This document shows positions 1-9,428 of a stretch of DNA of 64,000 nt, piece after piece; within the stretch, counting starts at the first letter, position 1, and each line of letters starts with the position of its first letter. The position numbers were made by a program, and so were the translations under genes. Source of the stretch: Ewingella americana ATCC 33852 (GTDB lineage Bacteria; Pseudomonadota; Gammaproteobacteria; Enterobacterales; Enterobacteriaceae); contig NZ_JMPJ01000071.1 of the NCBI RefSeq assembly GCF_000735345.1, positions 62,001 through 126,000 of the forward strand, read 5' to 3'. The notes beneath the pieces were generated by a model, which saw nothing but the letters and a program-made list of their open reading frames with translations, searched no databases and was not told where the DNA came from.

Positions 1-142
1 TGCTGCTGGCGTTGAAGTTGCTAAAAGCGAAGTTCGTTTGCCGAATGGCGTTCTGCGTACCACTGGTGAACACGAAGTTGAGTTCCAGGTACACAGCGAC
101 GTATTCGCTAAACTGAACGTAGTTGTGGTTGCTGAAGCGTAA
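1..142 (+). CDS. rplI: 50S ribosomal protein L9, C-terminal end (5' part outside window)
   Basis: The first bases read through as the last 46 residues of ribosomal protein L9 and end in TAA at 140-142. L9 bridges the L1 stalk base of the large subunit through its C-terminal domain and helps keep the reading frame. The visible part is the C-terminal domain, recognisable from the stretch [20 protein letters not shown] and the tail VVVVAEA. The gene begins upstream of the window, presumably as the last gene of rpsF-priB-rpsR-rplI. A strong terminator follows, and ytfB lies downstream in the opposite direction, as in E. coli. Confidence 0.95.
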   Translation, partial: AAGVEVAKSEVRLPNGVLRTTGEHEVEFQVHSDVFAKLNVVVVAEA

Positions 143-165
143 TAACGCTGAGGTTAACCTGTGAG

Positions 166-198
166 ACGCCGGCCTAGTGCCGGCGTTTTGCTTTTTAG
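166..198 (+). terminator. Rho-independent terminator of the rplI operon
   Basis: An eight-base-pair GC-rich stem (ACGCCGGC at 166-173 with GCCGGCGT at 179-186) closes a five-base loop. It is followed by a T-rich tract, 24 bases after the rplI stop codon. Confidence 0.85.
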
Positions 199-222
199 AG
201 AAGCAAAAATTGAAAGCGCGAA

Positions 223-954
223 TTAACGGCTGCGCTGATATGTCCCATCTGCCTGACGAGTAAAGAGTACCGTCGTATTCTGCTCGGTGGTGATTTGTAG
301 CGACGTCACCGCGCCCTGCGCATCGCGCTGAATCTTCACTTCCTGTCCCGCCTTCAAGTTACTCAGCGGCTTTTGGCTGCCTTCCACCTGCGCCATCGCG
401 AACACATCGTTAACCGCCAGATTATTGTCGCGGAACAGCTGTGCCATGGTTTGACCCGGCTTCACGCTGTAGCTCTGCCAGTTGTCCTGTGCGACAGGCT
501 GAGGCGGCTCAGTGGCCGCCTGTTGTTGAGGTTGAATCTCTTGCTGTTGCGGCTGAGCCCGCTGGGTGGTGCGCCCTTGGTCGTTTCGCAGGTCAGCTTG
601 CATCGGAATGGATGTCGGCTGCTGCGGCTGGGAAGGGGCATAGGTGTTCGGCGGTGAATAAGGCCATAACAGCGCCAGCACCACGATCAGCGCGCTAAGA
701 AGTATCCAGCGGCGATGCGCGTAAGGCAGGGGTGACATCCAGTGAAAATTATCACTCATATGCCAGACTTTATGCCCCAGCGCCTTGGCTTTGCTCACCA
801 GTGACGGCTTCTGCGGCGGCAGCTCTTGCGATTCATCGCTTTCAGACTGCGGCGTAGCGTTACGCATCGGTCTTTTCATAATGGCAATCCAGGATCTCAA
901 CATGGGTTGATACATACGGATGGCTTTCCTTCTCCTGGGCGGGATTCGGCCCAT
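223..954 (-). CDS. ytfB: OapA/YtfB family protein with LysM-like C-terminal domain
   Basis: YtfB is a single-pass inner-membrane protein of the opacity-associated protein A family. In E. coli its periplasmic LysM-like OapA domain binds glycans and has been linked to cell division. Here residues 1-80 form a basic, polar cytoplasmic region ending in a conserved stretch (DNFHWMSPLPYAHRRW). A hydrophobic segment follows at about 83-100, then a Gln/Pro-rich linker (110-155) and the OapA domain (158-243, containing SYSVKPGQTMAQLF). The N-terminus is about 45 residues longer than in the 212-residue E. coli protein. Two starts have usable ribosome sites: the one at 954 (GAGAGG five bases upstream) and ATG at 915 (AAGGA eleven bases upstream). 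It is transcribed towards rplI and away from fklB. Confidence 0.88.
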   Translation of the reverse strand: MGRIPPRRRKAIRMYQPMLRSWIAIMKRPMRNATPQSESDESQELPPQKPSLVSKAKALGHKVWHMSDNFHWMSPLPYAHRRWILLSALIVVLALLWPYSPPNTYAPSQPQQPTSIPMQADLRNDQGRTTQRAQPQQQEIQPQQQAATEPPQPVAQDNWQSYSVKPGQTMAQLFRDNNLAVNDVFAMAQVEGSQKPLSNLKAGQEVKIQRDAQGAVTSLQITTEQNTTVLFTRQADGTYQRSR

Positions 955-1188
955 GACAACCTCTCTTTCTTACGCTTAAAACGCACGACTACTGGATTTA
1001 ACAGAACAAAAATCATACCCGATTATTCTGTCGGATTTTCCCGCTAAGTATAGCTGGTTAACTGCTTGATGCGGAAAGGAACAACGCACAAATAGCACGC
1101 AAACGATGCCTTTGCCGAGAATTAACCCGATAAACCCTGTGATGGGTGGGGAGAAAGTAGAACCATGTCATGCCACGTCATAGAGAAT

Positions 1189-1217
1189 TTTACCCAAAAG
1201 CCGTGCGCTGTTATGCT
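1189..1217 (+). promoter_or_regulatory. Candidate sigma-70 promoter of fklB
   Basis: TTTACC at 1189-1194 and TATGCT at 1212-1217 are spaced by 17 bases, and a TG pair just before the -10 makes it an extended -10 element. The predicted start lies about 30 bases before the fklB ATG. The rest of 955-1251 shows no gene and should also hold the ytfB promoter. Confidence 0.5.
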
Positions 1218-1252
1218 GCGTTTTCGACTTTTTAAGATTTTAAGGAAACTTC

Positions 1253-1873
1253 ATGACAACCCCTTCATTTGATAGCGTTGAAGCGCAGGCAAGCTACGGT
1301 ATCGGCTTGCAAGTTGGTCAACAATTGCAAGAATCAGGTTTACAAGGTTTAGAGCCTGACGCATTGCTGGCAGGCTTACGCGATGCGCTGGAAGGGAATA
1401 CGCCAGCAGTTCCTGTTGACGTTGTTCACCGTGCTCTGCGTGAAGTTCACGAGCGTGCTGACGCCGTGCGTCGTCAACGTCAAGAAGCTCTGGCCGTTGA
1501 AGGTCAAGAGTTCCTGGCTGCCAACGCCCAGCGCGAAGGCGTGACCAGCACCGAGTCTGGCCTGCAATTCTCTGTGATTAATCAAGGCGATGGCCCAATC
1601 CCAGGCCGTCAGGATCGCGTGCGCGTTCACTACACCGGTAAGCTTATCGACGGCACCGTGTTCGACAGCTCTGTACAGCGCGGCGAGCCAGCTGAGTTCC
1701 CAGTTAACGGCGTTATCGCTGGCTGGATTGAAGCTCTGACCCTGATGCCAGTCGGTTCTAAGTGGGAGCTGTATATCCCTCATAACCTGGCTTACGGCGA
1801 ACGTGGTGCTGGCGCGTCCATCCCACCATTCAGCGCGCTGACCTTCGAAGTTGAGTTGCTGGAAATCCTGTAA
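1253..1873 (+). CDS. fklB: FKBP-type peptidyl-prolyl cis-trans isomerase FkpB/FklB (FKBP22)
   Basis: This peptidyl-prolyl isomerase speeds folding at proline bonds. The 206 residues match the E. coli FKBP22 length. The N-terminal half (1-95) is the helical dimerisation domain, with [13 protein letters not shown] and a long charged helix around residues 60-90. The C-terminal half (about 100-206) is the FKBP domain, showing [18 protein letters not shown], the VIAGWIEAL active-site strand and the [12 protein letters not shown] loop. There is no signal peptide, so it is cytoplasmic. The ATG at 1253 has AAGGA eight bases upstream. In E. coli cycA and ytfEFGH lie between fklB and cpdB; here they are absent and a terminator directly follows. 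Confidence 0.96.
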   Translation: MTTPSFDSVEAQASYGIGLQVGQQLQESGLQGLEPDALLAGLRDALEGNTPAVPVDVVHRALREVHERADAVRRQRQEALAVEGQEFLAANAQREGVTSTESGLQFSVINQGDGPIPGRQDRVRVHYTGKLIDGTVFDSSVQRGEPAEFPVNGVIAGWIEALTLMPVGSKWELYIPHNLAYGERGAGASIPPFSALTFEVELLEIL

Positions 1874-1905
1874 TCGCCATTGATTGCGGATGCTGAAGTA
1901 AAATG

Positions 1906-1934
1906 AAAGGGCGCCTCGGCGCCCTTTTTGCTTT
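1906..1934. terminator. Bidirectional terminator between fklB and cpdB
   Basis: AAAGGGCGC at 1906-1914 pairs with GCGCCCTTT across a short loop and is followed by TTTTTGCTTTCT on the plus strand. The stem ends in As on its 5' side, so it can also serve the convergent cpdB gene. Confidence 0.8.
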
Positions 1935-1949
1935 CTAAAACCTTTCTGA

Positions 1950-3911
1950 TCACTTCTTCAGCGGCGTTTGCAGGTCAACCTGATAGACCTCGAAACCGAC
2001 GTCATCCGCGCCCTTGGCAGTCATCGGGTACTGCGCGTGGGTTTTGATGAATTCGGCCGCTTTCTCGCTCGGGGATGTCTCGAAGCGAATATCCAGAGGC
2101 TGGCTGGCGACAATCGGTGCCAGACGCCAGTTGTTGTCCGCGGTTGGCGTGACTGCCCCTGATTTCTGGGTTTCAGCACCAATATAAGCCGCGACGACAG
2201 AGCGGTTTTCGTCTGGTGAGGCGAAGGCGATGTGCTTATCACCCGTGCCAGCGAACTTACCGCCATAGGCGCGGTAGTTGTTGGTGGCGACCAAGAAGGT
2301 GGCTTTCAGGTCGATAGGCTTGCCGTTGAAGGTCAGGTTCTTGATGCGCTCTGCATCTTTATTGATGAGCGTACACTCGCCGTCATAGCGCGCGGGCTGG
2401 GTGACGTCTATCTGGTAATTCACCCCGTCAATCACGTCGAAGTTGTAGGTGCGGAAGCCGTCCCAGTTAATCAGCGACTGCGGCTTGCTGCTGTGGACGT
2501 CGATTTGGTTGAACTGCCCGGCGGAGCACTCCAGCCAGTCTTTCACTTCCTGCCCGCTGACTTTCATCACCACCAAGGTGTTCGGGTAGAGATAAAGGTC
2601 TGAGGCGTTGCGGAAGGTCAGATTGCCTTTCTCGACCTCGACGAAGCTCGCCGGGTCATTCTTGCGTCCACCGGCTTTAAACGGCGCGGCGGCAGAGAGC
2701 ACTGGCAGGTTGGCTAAGTCCGGGTCACCCTGAATAAAGTGCTCGGTATAGGCTTTCTGCGCGTTATTGACGATTTGCACCGTCGGGTCATCCTGAATCA
2801 GCGACAGGTAGCTGTACATGTTGTCGTTGGATTTCCCCACCGGCTTGCTAACAAACTCACGCGTGGCCTTGTGGTCGTCGGCCAGCACTTTCACCAGCTC
2901 CGGGTCTTCCGCCGCGAGAGACTTTTTAGTGGCTTTGTCGAAAATTGGCCGGGCTTCGGCGCGGGCCGTTTCCACGCTCCACTTGCCGTCATTGTTGTTC
3001 AGCACCATATCCACCACGCCGAGGTGGTCGCCCCACATGCCCGGCATTACTGCCGGAACGCCATTCAAGGTGCCCTGTTTGATGTCTGCGCCTTTAATAT
3101 TGGCGAAGTCTTCACTTGGGAACACGGCGTGCGCGTGGCCGAACATAATGGCGTCGATGCCTTTAACTTGGCTTAAGTAGTAGACCGAGTTCTCTGCCAT
3201 GGTTTTATATGGATCGCCGGAAAGCCCCGAGTGCGGGATAGCCACGATGATATCCGCCCCTTGCTTGCGCATCTCTGGCACCCATTTCTTGGCGGTTTCG
3301 GTGATGTCGGCGACCGTCACTTTGCCTTGCAGATTGGCTTTATCCCACACCATGATTTGCGGCGGCACAAAGCCGATGTAGCCAATGCGCAGGTTATGGG
3401 TTTTGCCGTCGCGGTCTTTAACGGCGTTATCAGTGATGAGGAACGGCGTGAACAGCGGCTTGCCGGATTTGCTGTCGATGACGTTGGCGTTCACATAAGG
3501 GAATTTCGCCCCGGCAATCGCCTTCTGCAGATACTCCAGCCCGTAGTTGAACTCATGGTTGCCCAAGTTGCCGACCACGTAATCCAGCGTGTTCATGGCT
3601 TTATAGACCGGATGCACATCGCCCTTGTTCAGCCCCTTGGCCGCCATATAGTCGCCGAGCGGGCTGCCTTGAATCACGTCGCCATTGTCGACCAGCACGG
3701 AGTTAGTGACTTCGCCGCGCGCCGTGTGGATCAGGCTGGCGGTGCGCACCAGACCGAATTTGTCCGTCGGCTTATCTTTGTAGTAGTCGAAGTCCATCAT
3801 GTTGCTGTGTAAGTCGGTGGTTTCCATGATGCGAAGATCAACCTGTGACGCATGGGCCGAGACGGCAACCAGCGAAGCCAGCAGGGATAACGTCAGATGA
3901 CGCTTAAGCAT
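1950..3911 (-). CDS. cpdB: 2',3'-cyclic-nucleotide 2'-phosphodiesterase / 3'-nucleotidase (periplasmic)
   Basis: CpdB hydrolyses 2',3'-cyclic nucleotides and then 3'-nucleotides in the periplasm, which lets cells scavenge RNA breakdown products. The 653 residues begin with a signal peptide (about 1-21, ending SAHA). The calcineurin-like metallophosphatase domain covers about 25-300. Its metal-binding motifs are ETTDLHSN (near 30), [18 protein letters not shown] (near 116) and the GHAHAVFP motif near 260. The 5'-nucleotidase C-terminal substrate-binding domain covers about 360-600. The ATG at 3911 has TGGAGG eight bases upstream. It is convergent with fklB and divergent from cysQ, as in the E. 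coli cpdB-cysQ pair. Confidence 0.97.
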   Translation of the reverse strand: MLKRHLTLSLLASLVAVSAHASQVDLRIMETTDLHSNMMDFDYYKDKPTDKFGLVRTASLIHTARGEVTNSVLVDNGDVIQGSPLGDYMAAKGLNKGDVHPVYKAMNTLDYVVGNLGNHEFNYGLEYLQKAIAGAKFPYVNANVIDSKSGKPLFTPFLITDNAVKDRDGKTHNLRIGYIGFVPPQIMVWDKANLQGKVTVADITETAKKWVPEMRKQGADIIVAIPHSGLSGDPYKTMAENSVYYLSQVKGIDAIMFGHAHAVFPSEDFANIKGADIKQGTLNGVPAVMPGMWGDHLGVVDMVLNNNDGKWSVETARAEARPIFDKATKKSLAAEDPELVKVLADDHKATREFVSKPVGKSNDNMYSYLSLIQDDPTVQIVNNAQKAYTEHFIQGDPDLANLPVLSAAAPFKAGGRKNDPASFVEVEKGNLTFRNASDLYLYPNTLVVMKVSGQEVKDWLECSAGQFNQIDVHSSKPQSLINWDGFRTYNFDVIDGVNYQIDVTQPARYDGECTLINKDAERIKNLTFNGKPIDLKATFLVATNNYRAYGGKFAGTGDKHIAFASPDENRSVVAAYIGAETQKSGAVTPTADNNWRLAPIVASQPLDIRFETSPSEKAAEFIKTHAQYPMTAKGADDVGFEVYQVDLQTPLKK

Positions 3912-4131
3912 TGAAGTGCCTCCAGAAAAGAAGAACAGTGAACAAAAAGTCGGATATATATCTCAAAATTCGCTGAGAATGTAATCAGGTGTCATAAATA
4001 ATTGTGAGATGTAACAGGTATTGCCGAGCGGAATTGTTAACACGGGCAGATTACGGGATAGCTATTCCGCCTAAAAAAAACTAGGCTTCTTACATGACTT
4101 AGCGTTTTGAAAAGAACAACTGAGGTGGACA

Positions 4132-4878
4132 ATGTTAGAGCAAATTTGCCAACTGGCGCGCAAGGCGGGTGACGCCATCATGGCGGTGTATGACGGTGAG
4201 CAGCCGTTAGACGCCCGCCAGAAACAGGATGACTCTCCGGTCACGGCGGCAGATATCGCGGCTCACAACGTGATTAAGCAAGGTCTGGCGGCGCTTGACC
4301 CTCAGACCCCGATGCTGTCCGAAGAAGACCCGCAGAGCTGGAGCGAGCGTCAGGGCTGGAACCGCTACTGGCTGGTTGATCCACTCGACGGCACCAAAGA
4401 GTTCCTCAGACGCAATGGCGAATTCACGGTGAATATCGCGCTGATTGAAGACGGCAAGCCGGTGCTGGGCGTGGTGTATGTGCCGGTGACCGGCGTGATG
4501 TACAGCGCGGCAGAAGGCAAGGCGTGGAAAGAAGAGAAGGGCGAGCGTAAGCAGATCCACGTGCAAGAAGCGCATCCGCCGCTGGTGGTGGTGAGCCGTT
4601 CGCACTATGCCAACGATCAGGAGCTGCAGGATTACCTGACCCAGCTCGGCGAGCACCAAACCGTGTCGGTAGGGTCTTCGCTGAAATTCTGTCTGGTGGC
4701 GGAAGGCGAGGCGCAGCTCTACCCGCGCTTTGGGCCAACCAATATCTGGGACACCGGCGCAGGCCATGCCGTGGCGATTGCCGCGGGCGCGGTGGTCAAA
4801 GACTGGACCGGGCAGACTCTGCTTTATACGCCGAAAGAGTCATTCCTTAATCCGGGCTTCCGCGTTTCACTGTTCTAA
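4132..4878 (+). CDS. cysQ: 3'(2'),5'-bisphosphate nucleotidase CysQ
   Basis: CysQ removes the 3'-phosphate from adenosine 3',5'-bisphosphate (PAP), the by-product of PAPS reduction in sulfate assimilation, and so keeps PAP low. It belongs to the Mg-dependent, lithium-sensitive inositol monophosphatase superfamily. The 248 residues show the metal ligands in order: SEEDPQSW (near 64), DPLDGTKEF (near 83-91) and [10 protein letters not shown] (near 205). The ATG at 4132 is preceded by GAGGTGG at the correct distance. It is divergent from cpdB across 220 bases that must hold both promoters, and a strong two-way hairpin lies downstream. Confidence 0.97.
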   Translation: MLEQICQLARKAGDAIMAVYDGEQPLDARQKQDDSPVTAADIAAHNVIKQGLAALDPQTPMLSEEDPQSWSERQGWNRYWLVDPLDGTKEFLRRNGEFTVNIALIEDGKPVLGVVYVPVTGVMYSAAEGKAWKEEKGERKQIHVQEAHPPLVVVSRSHYANDQELQDYLTQLGEHQTVSVGSSLKFCLVAEGEAQLYPRFGPTNIWDTGAGHAVAIAAGAVVKDWTGQTLLYTPKESFLNPGFRVSLF

Positions 4879-4904
4879 TGAAGCTATAAGTAGCTATAAC
4901 TAAA

Positions 4905-4931
4905 CAGAAAAGCGCGGGTTGCGCTTTTCTG
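4905..4931. terminator. Bidirectional hairpin between convergent cysQ and ytfJ
   Basis: A perfect 11-base-pair stem (4905-4915 with 4921-4931) carries AAAA and TTTT in its arms, so it ends in a T-rich arm on both strands. Its position between two convergent stops supports a shared terminator. Confidence 0.7.
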
Positions 4932-4953
4932 TTCGCGTCACGGTGGCTGGCAC

Positions 4954-5511
4954 TTACTGCTTCACCAACTGATGCAGCATATCAATCACCTGTTTGACCT
5001 CGGCCTGCGTCAGCGCACCCTCTTTGGCAAACTTAATCATCCCGTTTTTATCTAACACCACGATGGCCGAGCTTTTCGGCTCCAGCTGCCACGCCTTCTT
5101 CACCGCGCCATTACTGTCGACAATCACCTGTGACCACGGGAACTCCTTCTTGCCGCCCTCGATGCTTTTACGCACAAACATGCCGGTGCCGATAATGGCG
5201 TCATCGGTATTCACGATTGTCGTCGTTTGGTAACGATCGTGAGGTAGATTGGCTGCCCTTATGGCATCGACCAGCGGCGCATTCAGCTCTTTGGCGCTGC
5301 TGCGCCCGGCCATGTGCTGCACCACGCGGACCTTGCCCGGCAATTTGGCACTGTTCCAGCGGGAGTAGCTGAACTCATCGTTGACGTAATTAAGTTCGCC
5401 TTTTTCGTCCACGCCGACCGCCGGCAGGCGATTGTCGATGACTAAATTGTGGGCTGAGGCGAAGAATGGAAAAATAACTAAGGATATAATTAGCAAGCTT
5501 CTTAAAATCAT
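4954..5511 (-). CDS. ytfJ: YtfJ family periplasmic protein
   Basis: YtfJ is a conserved small periplasmic protein of unknown biochemical role with a thioredoxin-like fold. The 185 residues agree with the E. coli length of 184. A signal peptide covers residues 1-20 and ends FFASA before HNLV. The conserved core includes FSYSRWNSAKLPGKVRVVQH, the stretch PHDRYQTTTIVNTDDAI and PWSQVIVDSNG. An in-frame ATG ten codons upstream is possible, but the ATG at 5511 has GGAG five bases before it and places the signal peptide at the very N-terminus. The thioredoxin CxxC motif is absent, so a disulfide role is unlikely. Confidence 0.93.
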   Translation of the reverse strand: MILRSLLIISLVIFPFFASAHNLVIDNRLPAVGVDEKGELNYVNDEFSYSRWNSAKLPGKVRVVQHMAGRSSAKELNAPLVDAIRAANLPHDRYQTTTIVNTDDAIIGTGMFVRKSIEGGKKEFPWSQVIVDSNGAVKKAWQLEPKSSAIVVLDKNGMIKFAKEGALTQAEVKQVIDMLHQLVKQ

Positions 5512-5830
5512 AGCGGCTCCAGAGATAGGGCGATAAAACATACCGACCCGACAATCATAGAAGCTGTTAAGTGGTCTGTCCTGTTGAGATGTTAACAGTG
5601 TGTTATAGCTTACAGAAATGACATAGATTGAAGGGTTATACTGTTGGCATAAGGACTATTCCGAAAAGCATACTGTCAAGGTAGGTAAAAGCAGTTAAAT
5701 ATACTGGCAGAACCTGAACTCCCTGCTATGTTATATGTCTACTCACTGCGGATACGATTCGATTCAGGCTTCCATCGCAGCGTTAACCTGAGCCTGAGTA
5801 CGCAGTGATTTATCGGAGGAAAGTAGAAAA
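5512..5830. other. Intergenic region between divergent ytfJ and ytfK
   Basis: About 320 bases without a gene. It should carry promoters for both genes. It is AT-rich around 5560-5720 and contains GGAGG just before ytfK. I looked for a Pho box, because ytfK is phosphate-regulated in E. coli, but saw only weak CTGT-like pieces near 5600. Confidence 0.5.
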
Positions 5831-6037
5831 ATGAGAATCTTCCAGCGCTACAATCCGTTGAAAGTAGCCAAGTATGTTAAGACGTTGTTCCGCGGTCGTT
5901 TGTACATTAAAGATGTCGGCGCATTTGAGTTCGACCATGGCAAAATTTTATTGCCGAAAGTACGTGATAAGCGCCATTTTAGTGTGATGTCTGAAGTAAA
6001 CCGTCAGGTTATGCACCTTCAGGCTGAGTTGGGCTAA
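5831..6037 (+). CDS. ytfK: YtfK (DUF1107), activator of stringent-response SpoT
   Basis: YtfK is a 68-residue protein that in E. coli tips SpoT towards (p)ppGpp synthesis under phosphate or fatty-acid starvation. The sequence is nearly identical to E. coli along its length, including [29 protein letters not shown] and [15 protein letters not shown] lies upstream of the ATG at a somewhat long spacing. It keeps its E. coli place between ytfJ and ytfL, except that tag is inserted downstream. An imperfect hairpin follows the stop. Confidence 0.96.
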   Translation: MRIFQRYNPLKVAKYVKTLFRGRLYIKDVGAFEFDHGKILLPKVRDKRHFSVMSEVNRQVMHLQAELG

Positions 6038-6045
6038 GGCCCACG

Positions 6046-6081
6046 GGCGCGTACAACAGTGAGTTTTCTGTTGTTCGCGCC
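6046..6081 (+). terminator. Imperfect terminator-like hairpin after ytfK
   Basis: GGCGCG at 6046 and AACAG pair with CTGTTGTTCGCGCC ending at 6081, forming a long interrupted stem. The following tract (ATTATGTTTTCT) is only moderately T-rich, so termination strength is uncertain. Confidence 0.45.
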
Positions 6082-6128
6082 ATTATGTTTTCTGTAGATA
6101 GTTTCCCAGCACATTCCCCTTCTTCGCT

Positions 6129-6785
6129 TTAAACCGGTCGTTTCAATCCCGCGCGCAGTGCTTCCACTTCCTGACGACAATGACAGCCCTCGAGATGATC
6201 GTTCACCAGCCCCAACGCCTGCATTAATGAATAGGTGGTGATTGGCCCGACAAAGGTCCAGCCGCGCTTTTTCAGCCCTTTAGACATGGCAATAGAGGCG
6301 GCGGTGGTGGTGTTTTCATGCCAGTAAGCCAGATTGACGGTTTCCGGCCGCTCCTGCGGCGTTGGCTCAAACTGCCAAATCCACGCCGCCAGTGAGCCTG
6401 CTTCCTCCACCAGTTCAATCGCGCGTTTGGCATTGTTAATGGTGGAGAGGATTTTTGCCCGATTGCGCACGATGCTGGCGTCTTGCATCAGGCGCTCAAC
6501 GTCCTGCTGGTCGAACTGCGACACCAGATGGAAGTCGAAATCCTTGAAAGCCCGGCGAAAATGCTCGCGCTTGTTATAAATCAGCTTCCACGACATGCCG
6601 GAATGAAAACCTTCGAGGCAGATCTTCTCAAACAGCCGTTGGTCATCAACCACCGGGTGGCCCCATTCGTTATCGTGGTAGTCCGGCATGCTTGGCTGCC
6701 AGAAGCAGCGGTGCGTCCCGTCTTCGGCGACGATCAGTCCAGTATCCGTGTGACTCAATGCTTTGCTCAAAACCTTATGCTCCAT
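6129..6785 (-). CDS. tag: DNA-3-methyladenine glycosylase I
   Basis: Tag removes 3-methyladenine from alkylated DNA and starts base excision repair. The fold is helix-hairpin-helix-like with a zinc clasp joining the two termini. All four family zinc ligands can be placed: Cys in HRCFWQP, His in YHDNEWG, and His and Cys in NDHLEGCH near the C-terminus. The catalytic-site region is ICLEGFHSGMSW, with the conserved Glu and Trp. At 218 residues it is about 30 longer than E. coli Tag (187), mostly from about 22 extra residues before the first zinc cysteine and a basic tail. In E. coli tag is at a distant locus, so its position between ytfK and ytfL is a rearrangement or transfer. Confidence 0.93.
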   Translation of the reverse strand: MEHKVLSKALSHTDTGLIVAEDGTHRCFWQPSMPDYHDNEWGHPVVDDQRLFEKICLEGFHSGMSWKLIYNKREHFRRAFKDFDFHLVSQFDQQDVERLMQDASIVRNRAKILSTINNAKRAIELVEEAGSLAAWIWQFEPTPQERPETVNLAYWHENTTTAASIAMSKGLKKRGWTFVGPITTYSLMQALGLVNDHLEGCHCRQEVEALRAGLKRPV

Positions 6786-6837
6786 CGCGGGGGAATAAAC
6801 TTACCCTAGTGGGCTTTCTGGCGCCGATCAACCGGCA

Positions 6838-6872
6838 TAAAAAAATCCGGCAACGCGATTAACGTTGCCGGA
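6838..6872 (-). terminator. Terminator of ytfL
   Basis: Read on the minus strand, CCGGCAACG and CGTTGCCGG form a nine-base-pair stem (6847-6855 with 6863-6871) followed by seven Ts. It lies about 40 bases past the ytfL stop. Confidence 0.88.
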
Positions 6873-6911
6873 CTCTGTTTGCGAGATTGATTGACGCGAA
6901 GCGAGTGGCGG

Positions 6912-8285
6912 TTAGTGGCCGCCGTTTTGCTCAGCCAGCTTGGTGGCGGCTTTTTCGTCTTTGATCTCTTGCGGCGTCTTCGGCAGCAAAGGCGCGACCG
7001 GCTTGTCAGTGATGCGGGTCACCAGCAGCTGGTCAATCTTGTAGCTGTCGATGTCCACCACTTCAAACTTGTAGCCCGAGAACTTCACGAAATCGGTGCG
7101 TTTCGGGATTTTGCGCAGCATAAACATCATGAAACCGCCGATGGTTTCATAGTTGCCAGACTGCGGGAACTCTTCAATATGCAGCACGCGCATCACGTCT
7201 TCGATTGGCGTACCGCCTTCGATAAGCCATGAATTCTCGTCACGAGCGACAATCTGCTCTTCCATGCCTTGGCCGACCAAGTCGCCCATCAGCGTGGTCA
7301 TTACGTCATTGAGGGTGATGATGCCCACGACCAGCGCGTATTCGTTGAGGATCACCGCGAAGTCTTCACCGGCGGCTTTAAAGCTTTCCAGCGCCTCGGA
7401 GAGGGTCAGGGTGTCCGGCACAATCAGCGCGGAGCGAATCTGCACGCCGCTGCTCAACATCAGGCTTTGGTTGCCCAGCACGCGGTTCAGCAGGTCTTTG
7501 GAATCGACATAACCCACCACTTGATCGATATGACCGTCACACACCAAGAATTTCGAGTGCGGATGGGTGGCAATCTTCTGTTTGATGCTGTCTTCGCTCT
7601 CGCGCAGGTCGAAGTAAATCACGCTTTCGCGAGATGTCATGGAAGACGGCACGGTACGAGATTCAAGCTCAAACACGTTTTCAATCAGCTCGTGCTCTTG
7701 CTTACGCAGCACGCCCGCCAAGGCACCGGCTTCAAACACGGCATAAATATCGTCGGAGGTAATGTCGTCGTTACGCACCATTGGCAGCTTGAACAGGCGG
7801 AAAATCATGTTTGCCATGCCATTGAAGAACCAGACCATCGGGCGGCAAATCATGAGGCAGAAACGCATCGGGTTGACTATACGGACGGCAACCGACTCAG
7901 GTGAAATCATACCGATGCGCTTCGGCGTGAGGTCAGCAAACAGAATAAACAGACTGGTGACCAGAACGAAGGAACAGATAAAGCTGACTTGGTCGGCCAA
8001 TTCCGGCGACATGAAGCGAATAAAGAAAGTCTGGAAAGCAGGGGAGAAAGCCGCATCACCGACAATACCACCCAAGATGGCGACGGCGTTCAAACCGATT
8101 TGTACCACGGTAAAGAACAGGCCAGGGGTTTCCTGCAATTTCATCACGCGGGAGGCATTGACGTTTCCTTCGTCTGCCAACTGTTTAAGCTTAATTTTTC
8201 GGGAAGCGGCCAGCGATATCTCCGACAAGGAGAAAAAGGCACTGATCGCGATGAGTAAAAGAATCAGTAAGATACTGTTTAACAT
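6912..8285 (-). CDS. paeA: CNNM/CBS-domain transporter PaeA (YtfL)
   Basis: PaeA (YtfL) is reported in E. coli as an inner-membrane exporter of cadaverine and putrescine that protects stationary cells. The 457 residues comprise a CNNM (DUF21) membrane domain (about 1-190), with hydrophobic segments at 1-22, 57-80, 100-120 and 140-160, and the motif SLSEISLAASR. Two CBS domains follow (about 210-330, with DDIYAVFEAGAL and VGYVDSKDLL). A CorC/HlyC C-terminal domain covers 345-430 (GMEEQIVARDENSWLIEGGTP). A long leader of about 240 bases separates it from msrA; AGTATA at 8428-8433 is a possible -10 (TATACT on the minus strand). The ribosome site is weak. Confidence 0.95.
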   Translation of the reverse strand: MLNSILLILLLIAISAFFSLSEISLAASRKIKLKQLADEGNVNASRVMKLQETPGLFFTVVQIGLNAVAILGGIVGDAAFSPAFQTFFIRFMSPELADQVSFICSFVLVTSLFILFADLTPKRIGMISPESVAVRIVNPMRFCLMICRPMVWFFNGMANMIFRLFKLPMVRNDDITSDDIYAVFEAGALAGVLRKQEHELIENVFELESRTVPSSMTSRESVIYFDLRESEDSIKQKIATHPHSKFLVCDGHIDQVVGYVDSKDLLNRVLGNQSLMLSSGVQIRSALIVPDTLTLSEALESFKAAGEDFAVILNEYALVVGIITLNDVMTTLMGDLVGQGMEEQIVARDENSWLIEGGTPIEDVMRVLHIEEFPQSGNYETIGGFMMFMLRKIPKRTDFVKFSGYKFEVVDIDSYKIDQLLVTRITDKPVAPLLPKTPQEIKDEKAATKLAEQNGGH

Positions 8286-8532
8286 AATCTATCCGTTTAA
8301 CACCGACCTAAAACCGGCAGGGAAGGGTACTCGTTGGGTTGCTGTATAAAAGAAAAATCATCAAGGGCGAAAAAATCAAAGATAACAGCTAGAAATACTC
8401 TGATTGGGCCACATTCGCGGCCCGCATAGTATAGCGGAGCCGCGATATTGCCGCCAGCGCTTAAAAATCCTCCTGAATCCGCCGTGTCGCGAGGGCCAGA
8501 GGCTGTTTGCGCCACGACAGATTTGCGAAGGA

Positions 8533-9189
8533 TCAGCGCGTTGGTGGCAGGCAAACCCCGATACCGCCTAACCCGCAATAACCCTCGGGGTTCTTGAACA
8601 GGTATTGCTGGTGGTCATCTTCGGCATAATAGAAAGGCAGCGCTTCGCTGATTTCCGTGGTGATGTGGCGCTGGTCGTTGGCGGCGTCCATGGCGTCCTG
8701 AAAACGCTGGAGGCTCGCCAGCGCGGCGTCCTGCTGCGCTTCGCTCAGCACGTAAATTGCCGAACGGTACTGAGTGCCGATGTCTCCGCCCTGACGCATA
8801 CCCTGCGCCGGGTCGTGATTTTCCCAGAAAATTTGCAGCAGCTTTTCATAGCTGATGACTGCCGGGTCGAACACCACACGCACCACTTCGGCATGGCCGG
8901 TCTGGCCGGTGCAGACTTCGCGATAAGTCGGGTTTGGCGTGAAACCGCCGCTATAGCCTGCCGCCGTGCTGTAAACCCCTTTCTGCTGCCAGAACAGGCG
9001 CTCAACGCCCCAGAAGCAGCCCATGGCGAACAGCGCCACGTTCATTTCATCAGGAACGTGAGTCATAGAGTGGCCGGTCACGGCGTGAGTCGTGGCAACT
9101 GGCATTGGCGTGGTGCGGCCGGTTAAGGCGTCTTCCTGCTTCACCAGTTGGGTTTTGTCAGAACTATTTTTATCAGATTGTTGAACCAA
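8533..9189 (-). CDS. msrA: Peptide methionine (S)-S-oxide reductase
   Basis: MsrA reduces methionine-S-sulfoxide in proteins and free methionine using thioredoxin. The catalytic motif GCFWGVE sits near residue 56. The resolving cysteines are in the C-terminal [14 protein letters not shown] stretch. The family body ([41 protein letters not shown]) is complete. At 218 residues it is close to the E. coli 212. The start is TTG at 9187-9189, supported by GGAG six bases upstream; no in-frame ATG lies before the conserved region. It is divergent from tamA, as in E. coli. Confidence 0.96.
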   Translation of the reverse strand: MVQQSDKNSSDKTQLVKQEDALTGRTTPMPVATTHAVTGHSMTHVPDEMNVALFAMGCFWGVERLFWQQKGVYSTAAGYSGGFTPNPTYREVCTGQTGHAEVVRVVFDPAVISYEKLLQIFWENHDPAQGMRQGGDIGTQYRSAIYVLSEAQQDAALASLQRFQDAMDAANDQRHITTEISEALPFYYAEDDHQQYLFKNPEGYCGLGGIGVCLPPTR

Positions 9190-9428
9190 AACGGACTCCA
9201 GTTGTTTCTTTAATAACCTGTTACGGTCAATAGTTTGCTGTTAGTTGTATCTGATTGCGACTTTGCACACAATACGGGAGACGTTGCTCTGTCGTTGACG
9301 ATTTTTAGGGAATTAGCACTAAACTACGTGAATTAGATTTTAAAGAGGTGAATCTGCCGACTTTCGGCATTAATTCCCCGGCAGGCATCTGATATTTTAA
9401 CAGGATAGTAAAATCAGCAGGAGCGCTC

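Noticed and set aside
3995-4020. A possible CRP site before cpdB (TGTGA followed by ATAACA-like bases)
   Set aside because: Only one half-site (TGTGA) is good; the second half does not match TCACA at the right distance.
5560-5640. A Pho box upstream of ytfK
   Set aside because: Expected from E. coli, but only scattered CTGT/CAT pieces are present, not two 11-base repeats.
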